From Lysobacter gummosus (GTDB taxonomy: Bacteria > Pseudomonadota > Gammaproteobacteria > Xanthomonadales > Xanthomonadaceae), in assembly GCF_001442805.1 (NCBI RefSeq), contig NZ_CP011131.1:5580001-5644000 (forward strand): a stretch of 64,000 nucleotides of DNA, read 5' to 3'. Made by a program: the position numbers and the translations under genes. Shown in pieces: positions 25,821-34,836 of the stretch (position 1 is the stretch's first letter; every line of letters starts with the position of its first letter). The notes below the pieces were generated by a model. That model saw nothing but the letters and a program-made list of their open reading frames with translations, searched no databases and was not told the DNA's origin.

Positions 25821-28800
25821 ATGAACGACGTCCATCCCCCCGGCCTGCCCCTGACCACCGCACAGCGCGGTCTGTGGGTCGGACAGAAGCTCGCTTCGGT
25901 CGAAGCCACACTGAATATCGCCGAAGCGGTTGAAATTCATGGACCGATCGATCCGACGCTGTTCCAACGCGCGCTGCGCCAGTTCGCGCAGGAAGCCGAA
26001 GCCACGCGCGCATGCATCGTCGAACACGGCGGGTTGCCGTATCAGATCGTGCGCGACAACTACCCGTTCGAATCCCCCTACATCGACTTCAGCGGCGAAG
26101 CCGATCCGCGCGCGGCCGCCGAGGCCTGGATGCAGGCCGAGCTCAACCGGCCGGTCGATCTGGTCCACGATCCGCTGTGGGTCGGCGCGATCCTCAAGTA
26201 CGCCGACGATCTGTACTGCTGGTACCAGCGCGCGCACCACACCGTCTACGACGGTTTCAGCGGCGGCATGGCCGCCAAGCGCCTGAACGAGCTCTACAGC
26301 GCCTACCTCGAAGGCCGCGAGCCCGAGCCGGCCGGCTTCGGCACGGTGGCCTCGCTGGTGGAGATGGAAACCAGCTACCGCCAATCCGATCGCTATCGCC
26401 GCGATCGCGAGTACTGGCTGGAACAACTGTCCGACCTGCCCGAAGCGGTCACCCTCGCGCGCCGCCGCGTGCGCAACGGCGGCGGCCTGCGCCGCGCCAG
26501 CGGTCACGTATCCGAGGCTTCGCGCGAGCGCCTGGCGCAGATCGCGCGCGATTGCGGCGTGAGCCTGCCGCAGGTGCTGATCGGCCTGATCGCCGCGTAC
26601 TACCACCGCGCCAGCGGCGCGCACGATCTGGTGTTCGGCATGCCGGTCACCGGCCGCGTCAATCACGCCATGCGCAACACCCCGGGCATGGTCGCCAACG
26701 TGGTCGCGATCCGCCTGAAGTTCGAGCCGGACATGCACATGTCGGATTTGTTCGCGCAGGTCTCGCGCGTGGTCAAGTCGGCGCTGCGCCATCAGCAGTA
26801 TCGCTACGAAGACCTGCGCCGCGACCTGGGCCTGGTCAATCCCGACCAGCACATGGCCTGGCTCGGCATCAACATCGAGCCCTACGACTACGGCAGCTTC
26901 GGCGGCCACCGCGCCAGCGGCAAGAACCTGCACAACGGCAGCGCGGAAGACTTGATGGTGTTCGTGTTCGACCGTCTCGACGGCAACGGCCTGATCATCG
27001 ACTTCGACGCCAACCCCACCTTGTACCCGGCCGCGCACCTGGACGAACACCGGCGCCGGCTGATGCGGCTGATCGATTCGGTGCTGGCCGATCCGGCGAC
27101 CACGCTCGGCGCGATCGACGTGCTCGGCGACGACGAGCGCCAGCGGGTGCTCAGCCACTGGAACGACACTGCCGCGCCGCTGGCGCAGACCACCGCGCTG
27201 GAGCAGTTCCAGCAGCAGGCCGCGCGCACGCCCGATGCAGTCGCTGTCGTCGCCGGCGAAACCCGGCTGAGCTATCGCGAACTCGACGAATCCAGCACCC
27301 GCCTGGCCCAGCGCCTGATCGCCGGCGGCGTGCGTCCCGACGACATCGTCGCCATCGCCCTGCCGCGCGACGAAGTATTGATGGCGGCGCTGCTGGCGGT
27401 GTGGAAGGCCGGCGCGGCGTATCTGCCGCTGGACCCGGAAGCGCCGATGGAACGCATCGCCCTGACCCTGGACGATGCCGCCCCGCGCGCGCTGCTGACC
27501 ACGCCGAACTTCGCCGACGCCTTCAGCGGCCGCGGCCTGCCGGTGCTCTTCGCGCACGAACAGGACGAGCACTACGACAGCGACGCCGCCGCGCCGCTGC
27601 CGCTCGCGCATGGCCAGGCCAATGCGTATCTGATCTACACCTCCGGCTCGACCGGCGTGCCCAAGGGCGTGGAGCTCACCCACCGCAACCTGTGGAACTT
27701 CCTGCGGGCGATGCAGCAGCAGCTGCGGCCCTCGGCGGATCAGCGCTATCTGGCCCAGACCACGATCTCCTTCGACATTGCCGGCCTGGAGCTGTTCCTG
27801 CCGCTGACCGTCGGCGCGAGCGTGGTGATGGTCACCGGCGAGGTGACGCGCAATCCGCTGGCGCTGGCGCGGGTGATCCGCGAGGAGCGCATCGACGTCA
27901 TGCAGGCCACGCCGTCGTTGTGGCGCATCCTGCTGACCGGTTCGGACATCCGCCTGGACGAGGTGCATGCGCTGGTCGGCGGCGAAGCGCTGCCGGTGGA
28001 ACTGGCCCAGCGCCTGACCCAGATGGCGGCCAGGGTCACCAATCTGTACGGGCCGACCGAAACCACGGTGTGGTCCACGGCGATGGAGCTCACCGCGCAG
28101 GACGTGGACGCCGGCGCCGGCATGGCGCCGCCGATCGGCCGGCCGATCCTCAACACCCAGGTCTACGTGCTGGATGCGGCGCGCAATCCCATGCCGGTCG
28201 GCAGCATCGGCGAGTTGTACATCGGCGGCGAAGGCGTGGCGCGCGGCTATCGCAACCGGCCCGAACTCAACGCCGAACGCTTCCTGCCCGATCCCTTCAA
28301 CCCCGCGCCCGGCGCGCGCATGTACCGCACCGGCGATCTGGCGCGCTGGCGCGAGGACGGGGTGATCGAATACCTCGGCCGCGTCGATCAGCAGGTCAAG
28401 ATCCGCGGCCATCGCGTCGAACTGGGCGATATCGAAACCCATCTGCGCGCCCTGGACGCGATCGCCGAGGCCGCGGTCGCACTGCATCGCGATCCGGTCG
28501 GTCACCTCATGCTGGCCGCCTACGTGGTGCCGGCCGCCGCCGCGCAGATCGACAGCGAAGCGGTGCGGCGCGTGCTGTCCTCGCGCCTGCCCGACTACAT
28601 GGTGCCGTCGGTGTATGTGGAACTGGACGCGCTGCCGCTCACCCCCAGCGGCAAGCTCGACCGCAAGGCGCTGGTCCCGCCGGCGCGCAACCGGCAATCG
28701 ACCTACGTGGCGCCGCGCAGCGAGACCGAACGCAAGCTGGTGGCGCTGTGGCAGCAGATCTTCGGCATCGATCAGATCGGCATCCACGACAACTTCTTCG

Positions 28801-29843
28801 AACTCGGCGGCGATTCGCTGAGCGCGGCGGAACTGATCGCCACCTTCCCCAAGCACTTCAATTCCGAACTGTCGCTGGGCGCGTTGTTCGAAGGCTCGAC
28901 CATCGCCAGCCTGGCCGCCTACCTGGAACGCAGCGGCGGCGAGAACGATCCGCTCGGCGCGGTGCTGTCGCTGCGCCCCACCGATGAAGAGCGCCCGCTG
29001 TTCTGCATCCATCCGGTCACCGGTTTCAGCTGGGCCTACGCGACGATGCTGCGCCACCTGGATCAGCTGCCGGTGTATGCGCTGCAGTCGCGCGGTCTGC
29101 GCGGCGGCGGCGCACTGCCGGGCAGCATCGAGGAGATCGCCGCGGACTACATCGCGCAGATGCGCAAGATCCAGCCGCACGGGCCGTACCGCCTGCTCGG
29201 CTGGTCGCTCGGCGGACTGATCGGCCACGCCATCGCCGCGCAGTTGCAGCAGATCGGCGAGCGGGTGGAGCTGCTGGCGATGATGGACTCGTATCCCTTC
29301 GTCGCCGAGCCGGTGGAATCCAGCGAAGCCCAGCAGGCGCTGGCGGTGCTGAAGTTCCTCGGCTTCCATCATCGCGCCAAGGACAACCCGCCGCAGGACA
29401 TGCGCAGCCTGGCCGACCTGCTGTGCCAGGAGTACGAGGTGTTCGCGATTCCGCTGGTGCAGGAGATCATGAAGGCCGACGCCAAGCTGATCGAGAACGT
29501 CGCCGCGGTCACCCGCAACAACCTGATGCTGGCGCGGCGTTACCGGCCGACGCCGATCGACGCCGACGTGGTGTTCTTCAACGCACGGCTCAAGGATCAC
29601 GTCGATCTCGACGGCCTGCTGCACTACCACGCCCATGCATGGCAGCCCTTCGTCGGCGGCAAGATCGAAGTGCACGACGTGGATTGCCATCACCAGACCA
29701 TGCTCGAGCCGCGCTCGGCCGCGCACATCGCGCGGGTGTTGCGCGAGCGCCTGCAGGCGCCGCACGCGGAGCCGCAGCGCCGCGAAACCCCGCTGCCGGC
29801 CCCGGTCGGCGCCGCGCCGCTGGCGATCGCCGCTTATTCGTAA
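25821..29843 (+). CDS. One-module non-ribosomal peptide synthetase (C-A-T-TE)
   Basis: A 1,340-residue enzyme. Condensation domain about 1-430 with the active-site motif AHHTVYDGFSG; adenylation domain about 450-940 with LIYTSGSTGVPKG, NLYGPTETTVWS, YRTGDLARW and SGKLDRKAL; carrier domain about 965-1040 with FFELGGDSLSAAELI; thioesterase about 1050-1310 with GWSLGGLIGH. Every catalytic motif is intact. Lining up with GrsA by eye gives the specificity residues D-I-L-Q-V-G-L-V-W plus Lys, close to the published glycine code (DILQLGLIWK). Having C first and TE last means it can condense an acyl group, possibly a hydroxy-fatty acid, with one amino acid and release it. The size and order match SwrW, the serrawettin W1 synthetase. 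A glycosyltransferase follows, coupled to it. Confidence 0.95.
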   Translation: MNDVHPPGLPLTTAQRGLWVGQKLASVEATLNIAEAVEIHGPIDPTLFQRALRQFAQEAEATRACIVEHGGLPYQIVRDNYPFESPYIDFSGEADPRAAAEAWMQAELNRPVDLVHDPLWVGAILKYADDLYCWYQRAHHTVYDGFSGGMAAKRLNELYSAYLEGREPEPAGFGTVASLVEMETSYRQSDRYRRDREYWLEQLSDLPEAVTLARRRVRNGGGLRRASGHVSEASRERLAQIARDCGVSLPQVLIGLIAAYYHRASGAHDLVFGMPVTGRVNHAMRNTPGMVANVVAIRLKFEPDMHMSDLFAQVSRVVKSALRHQQYRYEDLRRDLGLVNPDQHMAWLGINIEPYDYGSFGGHRASGKNLHNGSAEDLMVFVFDRLDGNGLIIDFDANPTLYPAAHLDEHRRRLMRLIDSVLADPATTLGAIDVLGDDERQRVLSHWNDTAAPLAQTTALEQFQQQAARTPDAVAVVAGETRLSYRELDESSTRLAQRLIAGGVRPDDIVAIALPRDEVLMAALLAVWKAGAAYLPLDPEAPMERIALTLDDAAPRALLTTPNFADAFSGRGLPVLFAHEQDEHYDSDAAAPLPLAHGQANAYLIYTSGSTGVPKGVELTHRNLWNFLRAMQQQLRPSADQRYLAQTTISFDIAGLELFLPLTVGASVVMVTGEVTRNPLALARVIREERIDVMQATPSLWRILLTGSDIRLDEVHALVGGEALPVELAQRLTQMAARVTNLYGPTETTVWSTAMELTAQDVDAGAGMAPPIGRPILNTQVYVLDAARNPMPVGSIGELYIGGEGVARGYRNRPELNAERFLPDPFNPAPGARMYRTGDLARWREDGVIEYLGRVDQQVKIRGHRVELGDIETHLRALDAIAEAAVALHRDPVGHLMLAAYVVPAAAAQIDSEAVRRVLSSRLPDYMVPSVYVELDALPLTPSGKLDRKALVPPARNRQSTYVAPRSETERKLVALWQQIFGIDQIGIHDNFFELGGDSLSAAELIATFPKHFNSELSLGALFEGSTIASLAAYLERSGGENDPLGAVLSLRPTDEERPLFCIHPVTGFSWAYATMLRHLDQLPVYALQSRGLRGGGALPGSIEEIAADYIAQMRKIQPHGPYRLLGWSLGGLIGHAIAAQLQQIGERVELLAMMDSYPFVAEPVESSEAQQALAVLKFLGFHHRAKDNPPQDMRSLADLLCQEYEVFAIPLVQEIMKADAKLIENVAAVTRNNLMLARRYRPTPIDADVVFFNARLKDHVDLDGLLHYHAHAWQPFVGGKIEVHDVDCHHQTMLEPRSAAHIARVLRERLQAPHAEPQRRETPLPAPVGAAPLAIAAYS

Positions 29844-29847
29844 GGAG

Positions 29848-31254
29848 ATGCACGTGTCCGCCACTGCGCTTTCCGTTTCCGCCCACACGCCCGCCGCCAA
29901 CAGCGACACCACGCCCGGCGCGATCGTGATCTTCACCGTCGGCACCCAGGGCGATGCGCGTCCGTGCATCGGCCTGGGCCAGGCGCTGCATCGCGCCGGT
30001 TACCCGGTGCGCATCGTCACCAGCGAGAACTTCGCCCCGCTGGTGCGCGAAGCCGGGCTGGAGTTCTACGGCATCAGCGCCGACTTCAGCGATCTGCTGA
30101 CGAACAATCCCGAGACCGTCGACAAGGCGCTCAATCCCTGGTTCCTGGTCCAGCACACGCGGGCGAAGTTCGCCGAGTGGGCCGCGACCTGGGCCCAGGA
30201 AGCGCGGCCGGTGTGCAAGGGCGCATCGCTGTTGATCGGCACCGGCATCGTCACCCAACTGGCGAAAGCACTGGGCGAGGCCGAGGGCGTTCCGTTCCTG
30301 CAGGCGCATCTGCAACCGTTCACGCCTTCGCGCAAACTCTCGCCGCTGTCGTTCTGGTCCAAGCGCGAATTCCCGGGCTGGTTGAACATGGCGCTGTTCT
30401 CGGTCATGAAGCTGCTGGCCTGGTACACGCTCAAGCCGGCGGTCAACGGCGCGATCCGGCCGCAGCTCAAGCTGCCGCTGTTCCCGTGGTACGGGCCGTT
30501 CTTCGACAAGGACCCCGAGCGCATGCGGGTGTTGTACGGCTACAGCCGCCACATCCTGCCGCGTCCGGACGACTGGCCCGAGCAGGTCTGCGTCACCGGC
30601 AGCTGGTTCCTCGATCAGGCCGACGAATGGCAGCCGCCGCAGTCGCTGACCGACTTCCTGGCCGAAGGCGAGAAGCCGATCTACATCGGTTTCGGCAGCA
30701 TGCTGGCCAACAACGCGGAAGCCTTCACCGACATCGTCGTCGATGCGGTGCGCCTGAGCGGGCGGCGCGCGGTGCTGGCGACCGGCTGGGGCGGCCTGCG
30801 CCGCGACGCGGGGCGCATGGACGACCAGATCTACGTGATCGAAGCCGCGCCGCACGACTGGCTGTTCCCGCGCATGGCCATGGCGATGCATCACGGCGGC
30901 GCCGGCACCACGGTGGCTGCGGCGCGCGCCGGCATTCCCTCGGTGTTCGTGCCGTTCTTCGGCGATCAGCCGTTCTGGGCGCGGCGCATGAACGAGCTGG
31001 GCACCGCGCCGCCGGCGCTGGACCGGCGCACGGTCAACGCCGAACAGATGGCGCAGGCGATCAACGACGCGCTGCAGCCGCAGCGCATCCAGGCCGCGCG
31101 CGAGCTGGGCGAGAAAATCCACGCCGAGAACGGCACCGCGACCGCGGTACGGACCTTAGGGGAGTGGGGACTGCTGCCGCCGTTGCGCGACAGCGATGAG
31201 GCGACGGCGCCGGCCGCCGCACCGGCTGAGCTGGAGCTGGTGCAGGTAGCCTGA
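29848..31254 (+). CDS. Family 1 glycosyltransferase
   Basis: A 468-residue GT-B enzyme of the UGT/MGT type, cytoplasmic or membrane-associated. The N-terminal acceptor half has FTVGTQGDARPCIGLGQAL. The donor half carries IYIGFGSML and the sugar-nucleotide motif APHDWLFPRMAMAMHHGGAG, followed by FFGDQPFWARRM. These match sterol- and macrolide-type glucosyltransferases acting on lipophilic acceptors. Its ATG lies 4 nt after the NRPS stop, and the AGGAG site overlaps that stop, so the two are translationally coupled. The obvious reading is that it sugars the NRPS product. The donor sugar is not predictable here. A hairpin follows the gene. Confidence 0.93.
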   Translation: MHVSATALSVSAHTPAANSDTTPGAIVIFTVGTQGDARPCIGLGQALHRAGYPVRIVTSENFAPLVREAGLEFYGISADFSDLLTNNPETVDKALNPWFLVQHTRAKFAEWAATWAQEARPVCKGASLLIGTGIVTQLAKALGEAEGVPFLQAHLQPFTPSRKLSPLSFWSKREFPGWLNMALFSVMKLLAWYTLKPAVNGAIRPQLKLPLFPWYGPFFDKDPERMRVLYGYSRHILPRPDDWPEQVCVTGSWFLDQADEWQPPQSLTDFLAEGEKPIYIGFGSMLANNAEAFTDIVVDAVRLSGRRAVLATGWGGLRRDAGRMDDQIYVIEAAPHDWLFPRMAMAMHHGGAGTTVAAARAGIPSVFVPFFGDQPFWARRMNELGTAPPALDRRTVNAEQMAQAINDALQPQRIQAARELGEKIHAENGTATAVRTLGEWGLLPPLRDSDEATAPAAAPAELELVQVA

Positions 31255-31280
31255 GCGACCGCCTCGACCAAGGGGCGCGA

Positions 31281-31319
31281 GCGCTCCGGTCTCTCTCATA
31301 GCGAGAGGGGCCGGAGCGC
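31281..31319 (+). terminator. Hairpin closing the NRPS-glycosyltransferase operon
   Basis: Inverted repeat with outer arms GCGCTCCGG and CCGGAGCGC and inner arms CTCTC and GAGAG, with a small internal asymmetry. It lies 26 nt after the stop and lacks a T-run. Confidence 0.55.
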
Positions 31320-31424
31320 GGAGCCGATCGAACTGGGATCCTAAACACCGAGACGCTTTCATCGGACAATGACCGGCTGGCCGCGCGATGCTGTTGTCGC
31401 GCCGCAAACCTCCGGAGCGTTCGC

Positions 31425-32696
31425 ATGAAGAGCACCGACGTCGAACTCGAACGCCTGCGCATCCGCCGCGAGGCGCGCCGCGCCGAGCTCGCCGCCGCCA
31501 GCGGCGGCGCCAAGGACCGCGAAGGCCGCGCCCTGTGCCTGTCCGGCGGCGGCTACCGCGCCGCGCTGTTCCATCTGGGCGGCCTGCTGCGGCTGCACGA
31601 GACCGGCGTGCTGGCCGGCCTGGGCATGGTCAGCTCGGTGTCCGGCGGCAGCATCGTCTCGGCCTGGCTCGCCTGCCGTTACCTGGATACCCGCCGCGAC
31701 GAACACGAAAGCTTCGCCGCCTGGAGCGACCGCATCGATTTCCGCGCGGCCGTGGTCGAGCCGTTCCGCGCCGTGGTCGCGCGCGACCTGCGCACCTGGC
31801 CGGTGCTGGCCACGGCCGCGCACAACTGGCTGTGGCCGTCGCACCGCATCGCCCTGCTCGACCGCGGCTATCAGCGCATGTTCGGCGAACGCCATCTGGA
31901 CGAACTGCCGGAAACCCCGTCGTTCGTGTTCTGCGCCACCGACCTCACCTTCGGCGTGAACTGGGAATTCTCGCGCCGGCGCGTCGGCGACTACCTCGCC
32001 GGCTACCTGCGCGAGGGCGCGCAACGGGTGCGGTTGAGCTGCGCGGTGGCGGCGTCCTCGTCGTTTCCGCCGGTGTTCGGGCCGGTGCGCTTCGAAGCCG
32101 CGCCCGGCGACTATCAGCGCGGCAACTACCAGGGCGACGACGCCGACGAATTGCGCGCCCGCATCGAACTCAGCGACGGCGGCGTCTACGACAATCTGGC
32201 GACCGAGCCGACCCTGCGCCGTTATCGCGAAGTGCTGGTGTCCGATGCCGGCGGTCCGTTCGTGTTCGAAAGCAAGCGCTGGTGGCTGCAGCACTTGATG
32301 CGCTACACCCAGGTCATGAGCAATCAGGCCGAGGCGCTGCGCAAGCGCCTGTTCTTCGGGCAGGCGCAGAGCGGCTCGATGATCGGCGTGTACTGGGGCC
32401 TGACCAGCCATCGCGACGAAGGCGCCGACGGCTACAGCCCGGCGCTGGTCACGGAAGTGATCGGACAGATCCGCACCGATCTCGACCGTTTCCTCGATGT
32501 CGAGTTCGAGGTGTTGCTCAACCACGGCTATTTCGCCTGCGCCGACGCGCTGGGGCAGGACAACGGCTGGGTGTCGCGGACGGCGACGCCGCCGGCGTGG
32601 CCGTATCCACAGCGCGCCAACGAGAGTCAGGTGCGGCGCTGGCTGCGGCGCAGCCACGCGCGCGTGCTGCATCGGCGGTGGTGGGGGACGACTTGA
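31425..32696 (+). CDS. Patatin-like phospholipase
   Basis: A 423-residue patatin-fold acyl hydrolase. The anion hole CLSGGGYRAALFHLGGL is near residues 38-54, the nucleophile elbow VSSVSGGS follows at about 69-75, and the catalytic aspartate is in ELSDGGVYDN around residue 250. There is no signal peptide, so it probably works in the cytoplasm or is exported by another route. Long helical insertions after residue 100 contain tryptophan-rich stretches (NWLWPSHRI). It is separated from the glycosyltransferase gene by 170 nt and a hairpin, so cotranscription is unlikely. Some patatins are toxins or virulence factors; nothing here shows that. Confidence 0.9.
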   Translation: MKSTDVELERLRIRREARRAELAAASGGAKDREGRALCLSGGGYRAALFHLGGLLRLHETGVLAGLGMVSSVSGGSIVSAWLACRYLDTRRDEHESFAAWSDRIDFRAAVVEPFRAVVARDLRTWPVLATAAHNWLWPSHRIALLDRGYQRMFGERHLDELPETPSFVFCATDLTFGVNWEFSRRRVGDYLAGYLREGAQRVRLSCAVAASSSFPPVFGPVRFEAAPGDYQRGNYQGDDADELRARIELSDGGVYDNLATEPTLRRYREVLVSDAGGPFVFESKRWWLQHLMRYTQVMSNQAEALRKRLFFGQAQSGSMIGVYWGLTSHRDEGADGYSPALVTEVIGQIRTDLDRFLDVEFEVLLNHGYFACADALGQDNGWVSRTATPPAWPYPQRANESQVRRWLRRSHARVLHRRWWGTT

Positions 32697-32800
32697 TTTG
32701 TGGGGCTGCGGCTGTGGCTGTGGCTGCTGCAGCGGTGCGGCGGTGCGGCGGTGCGGCGGTGCGATAAGCCACAGCCTCGCGTCGAACCGCTTTTGCCCGT

Positions 32801-33143
32801 CATTCCCGCGAAGGCGGGCTCCGCTTTACTTCGGCGGAGCCGAACATCCAGGGCCTTTCGTGCGAGAACCTTTGAAGTCGCTGGATTCCCGCGTTCGCGG
32901 GAATGACGGTCTGGGGGATGACGCTGAAGGCTCTGGATGTTCGGCTCCGCCGAAGTAAAGCGGAGCCCGCGTTCGCGGGAATGACGGTCTGGGGGATGAC
33001 GCTGAAGGCTCTGGATGTTCGGCTCCGCCGAAGTAAAGCGGAGCCCGCCTTCGCGGGAATGACGGTCTGGAGGGATGGCGCTGAAGTCTCTGGATGTTCG
33101 GCTCCGCCGAAGTAAAGCGGAGCCCGCCTTCGCGGAAACAACA
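32801..33143. repeat. REP-like cluster, expanded (locus 1)
   Basis: Unit A is about 51 nt, starting CATTCCCGCG, with two internal hairpins (CCCGC/GCGGG and GGCTCCGC/GCGGAGCC). One copy faces right at 32801-32851, then a spacer containing another CCCGCG/CGCGGG hairpin, then three copies face left beginning at 32933, 33011 and 33090 (period 78-79 nt). The same family occurs at 45894-46077. It occupies the convergent space between patatin and eptA. Short open frames across it (spelling FPRRRAPLYF and similar) are by-products of the repeats. Confidence 0.85.
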
Positions 33144-33162
33144 AGCGACTCCGAGCCAGCTC

Positions 33163-34836
33163 TTAACCCTTCGCCACAGCCCCGCCATCGCACGGCGCGA
33201 ACAAATCCAGCCGCTTCTGATACACACCGGTCTCCACCTGCATCAGCCCCAGTACGGAGTGGAACAGGTTGTCCTGACTGGCCGGGCGCGCGGCTTGCTT
33301 GCGCAGGCATTGCACGTCGAGCCCGCGCGAGGCGCTGAAGCCCGGCGAGAACCACATCACCATCGGCACCCGGGTCTGGGTCTTGGGCGCGATCGAATAC
33401 GGCACGCCGTGCAGGTACAGGCCGTTCTCGCCCAGCGATTCGCCGTGATCGGACAGATAGATCATCGCCGTATCGCGCGAAGTGTCCTGGGCCAGATAAC
33501 GGATGGTGCGGGCCAGGAAATCGTCCGTGGCCAATACCGCGTTGTCGTAGGCGTTGACGATCTGCTCGCGGCTGCACTGGCCCAGCTCGCTGGTATCGCA
33601 GGTCGGGCGGTAGCGGCGCAGGCGTTGCGGGTAGCGCTGGTAATAGCTCGGGCCATGGTTGCCCAACTGGTGCAGCACCACTACCGCATCGCCGGGCCTG
33701 GCGTCGATCTTCTCGCGCAGGCCGCCCAGCATGACTTCGTCGAAGCAACCCTCGGAGGTGCAGAACTTCGGATCGGTGCCGTGTTCGAACGACTCGAACG
33801 GCAGGCCCTTGCACACGTTCTTGCAACCGGTCTGGTTGTCGCGCCACAAGGTCTGGATGCCGGCGTACTCCAGCACGTTGAGCAGCGACTCCGAGCCCTG
33901 GATGCGGTCCTTGTCGTAGTTCTCGCGGCCATAGGGCGAGAACATGCACGGCACCGACACTTCGGTGCTGCTGCCGCAGGCGGTCATGTCGGGGAAGTTC
34001 ACCGGCGCGATGCGCGCGAGCTCCGGCGTGGTCTGGCGCTCATAGCCGTTCAAGCCCCAGTTCTGCGCGCGCACGGTTTCGCCGACCACGATCACCAGCA
34101 GGCGCGGCTTGCTCGCCGCCGGGCGCGCGGCCATGCGCGCGTCGGTGCCGATGGGCGTGCGTCCGCGCACTTTCGAGGCCGAATCGTCCAGCGCGACACG
34201 GGTCAGCGACACCAGATAGTTCGCCGGCGTCACCAGATGACGGATTTCCTTGTGATTGCGCAACAACGCGGAAATGTCCTGGAACGAGCCCATCAAGGCC
34301 AGGCCGGCGACCAGGAGCGACGCCGCCAGCAACCCCAGACGCAGCAGGACCGAACGGCCCAGCGGCGCCACCACCAGCCTCACCCGCCACAACAGCAGCG
34401 CGGGCAGCACGCCGTACAGCAGCATCGGCAGGATCAACCCGGCGGTGACCAGTTCGCGCGATTCCTTGCCGTCGGACTGGAGCACGTTGCGGACCATGCC
34501 CGTGTCCAGGTAGATGCCGTACTGGCTCATGAAGTGGGCCGCGCCCGCGGTCACCAGCAGCAGCACCGTCAGCAGGGGCTTCACCGTCCAGCGATTGAGC
34601 AACAGGCCGAGCAGCAGCATGGTGATCGCCACGATCGCCACGTACATGCACACCGCTACCCAGACGCCGTGCGCGGTGCTCATCGCACCCGCCGCCGACG
34701 CCGCGCGCCAGAACGCATTGTTGGCGAAGGTGGCGAAGAACAGGCTGGCCAGCGCGATGATGGTCTCCACGCGCGCCTGCGGTCGATAGGCGAACCAGGC
34801 CGGCCAACGCGGTTGAACGCGGGTCGCGACGTTCAT
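33163..34836 (-). CDS. eptA: Lipid A phosphoethanolamine transferase (EptA-like)
   Basis: A 557-residue inner-membrane enzyme of the sulfatase/EptA family. Five N-terminal membrane helices fall within residues 20-190 (for example IALASLFFATFANNAFW, VAIVAITMLLLGLLL). The periplasmic catalytic domain has LLVIVVGETVRAQNWGLNGY, FPDMTACGSSTEVSVPCMFS with the nucleophilic Thr in the TEVSVPCMFS segment, LHQLGNHGPSYYQRYP and IYLSDHGESLGENGLYLHG for the zinc site. The six periplasmic cysteines of EptA are present. It adds phosphoethanolamine to lipid A, lowering surface charge. Its ATG overlaps the PAP2 stop (ATGA), so it is the second gene of a coupled operon. Confidence 0.92.
   Translation of the reverse strand: MNVATRVQPRWPAWFAYRPQARVETIIALASLFFATFANNAFWRAASAAGAMSTAHGVWVAVCMYVAIVAITMLLLGLLLNRWTVKPLLTVLLLVTAGAAHFMSQYGIYLDTGMVRNVLQSDGKESRELVTAGLILPMLLYGVLPALLLWRVRLVVAPLGRSVLLRLGLLAASLLVAGLALMGSFQDISALLRNHKEIRHLVTPANYLVSLTRVALDDSASKVRGRTPIGTDARMAARPAASKPRLLVIVVGETVRAQNWGLNGYERQTTPELARIAPVNFPDMTACGSSTEVSVPCMFSPYGRENYDKDRIQGSESLLNVLEYAGIQTLWRDNQTGCKNVCKGLPFESFEHGTDPKFCTSEGCFDEVMLGGLREKIDARPGDAVVVLHQLGNHGPSYYQRYPQRLRRYRPTCDTSELGQCSREQIVNAYDNAVLATDDFLARTIRYLAQDTSRDTAMIYLSDHGESLGENGLYLHGVPYSIAPKTQTRVPMVMWFSPGFSASRGLDVQCLRKQAARPASQDNLFHSVLGLMQVETGVYQKRLDLFAPCDGGAVAKG

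Noticed and set aside
25501..25824. A small ORF whose stop overlaps the NRPS start (ATGA)
   Set aside because: Composition is not protein-like, it has no ribosome site, and the overlap can occur by chance.
25206..29969. A 1,587-codon open frame on the minus strand opposite the NRPS
   Set aside because: It is the antisense shadow of a GC-rich gene. The composition is His/Arg/Gln-rich with no domain, and the plus strand carries all NRPS motifs.
32801..33143. Short frames across the REP-like cluster (FPRRRAPLYF phrases) as small proteins
   Set aside because: The same phrase appears on both strands and in several frames because of the inverted repeats, and there is no ribosome site.
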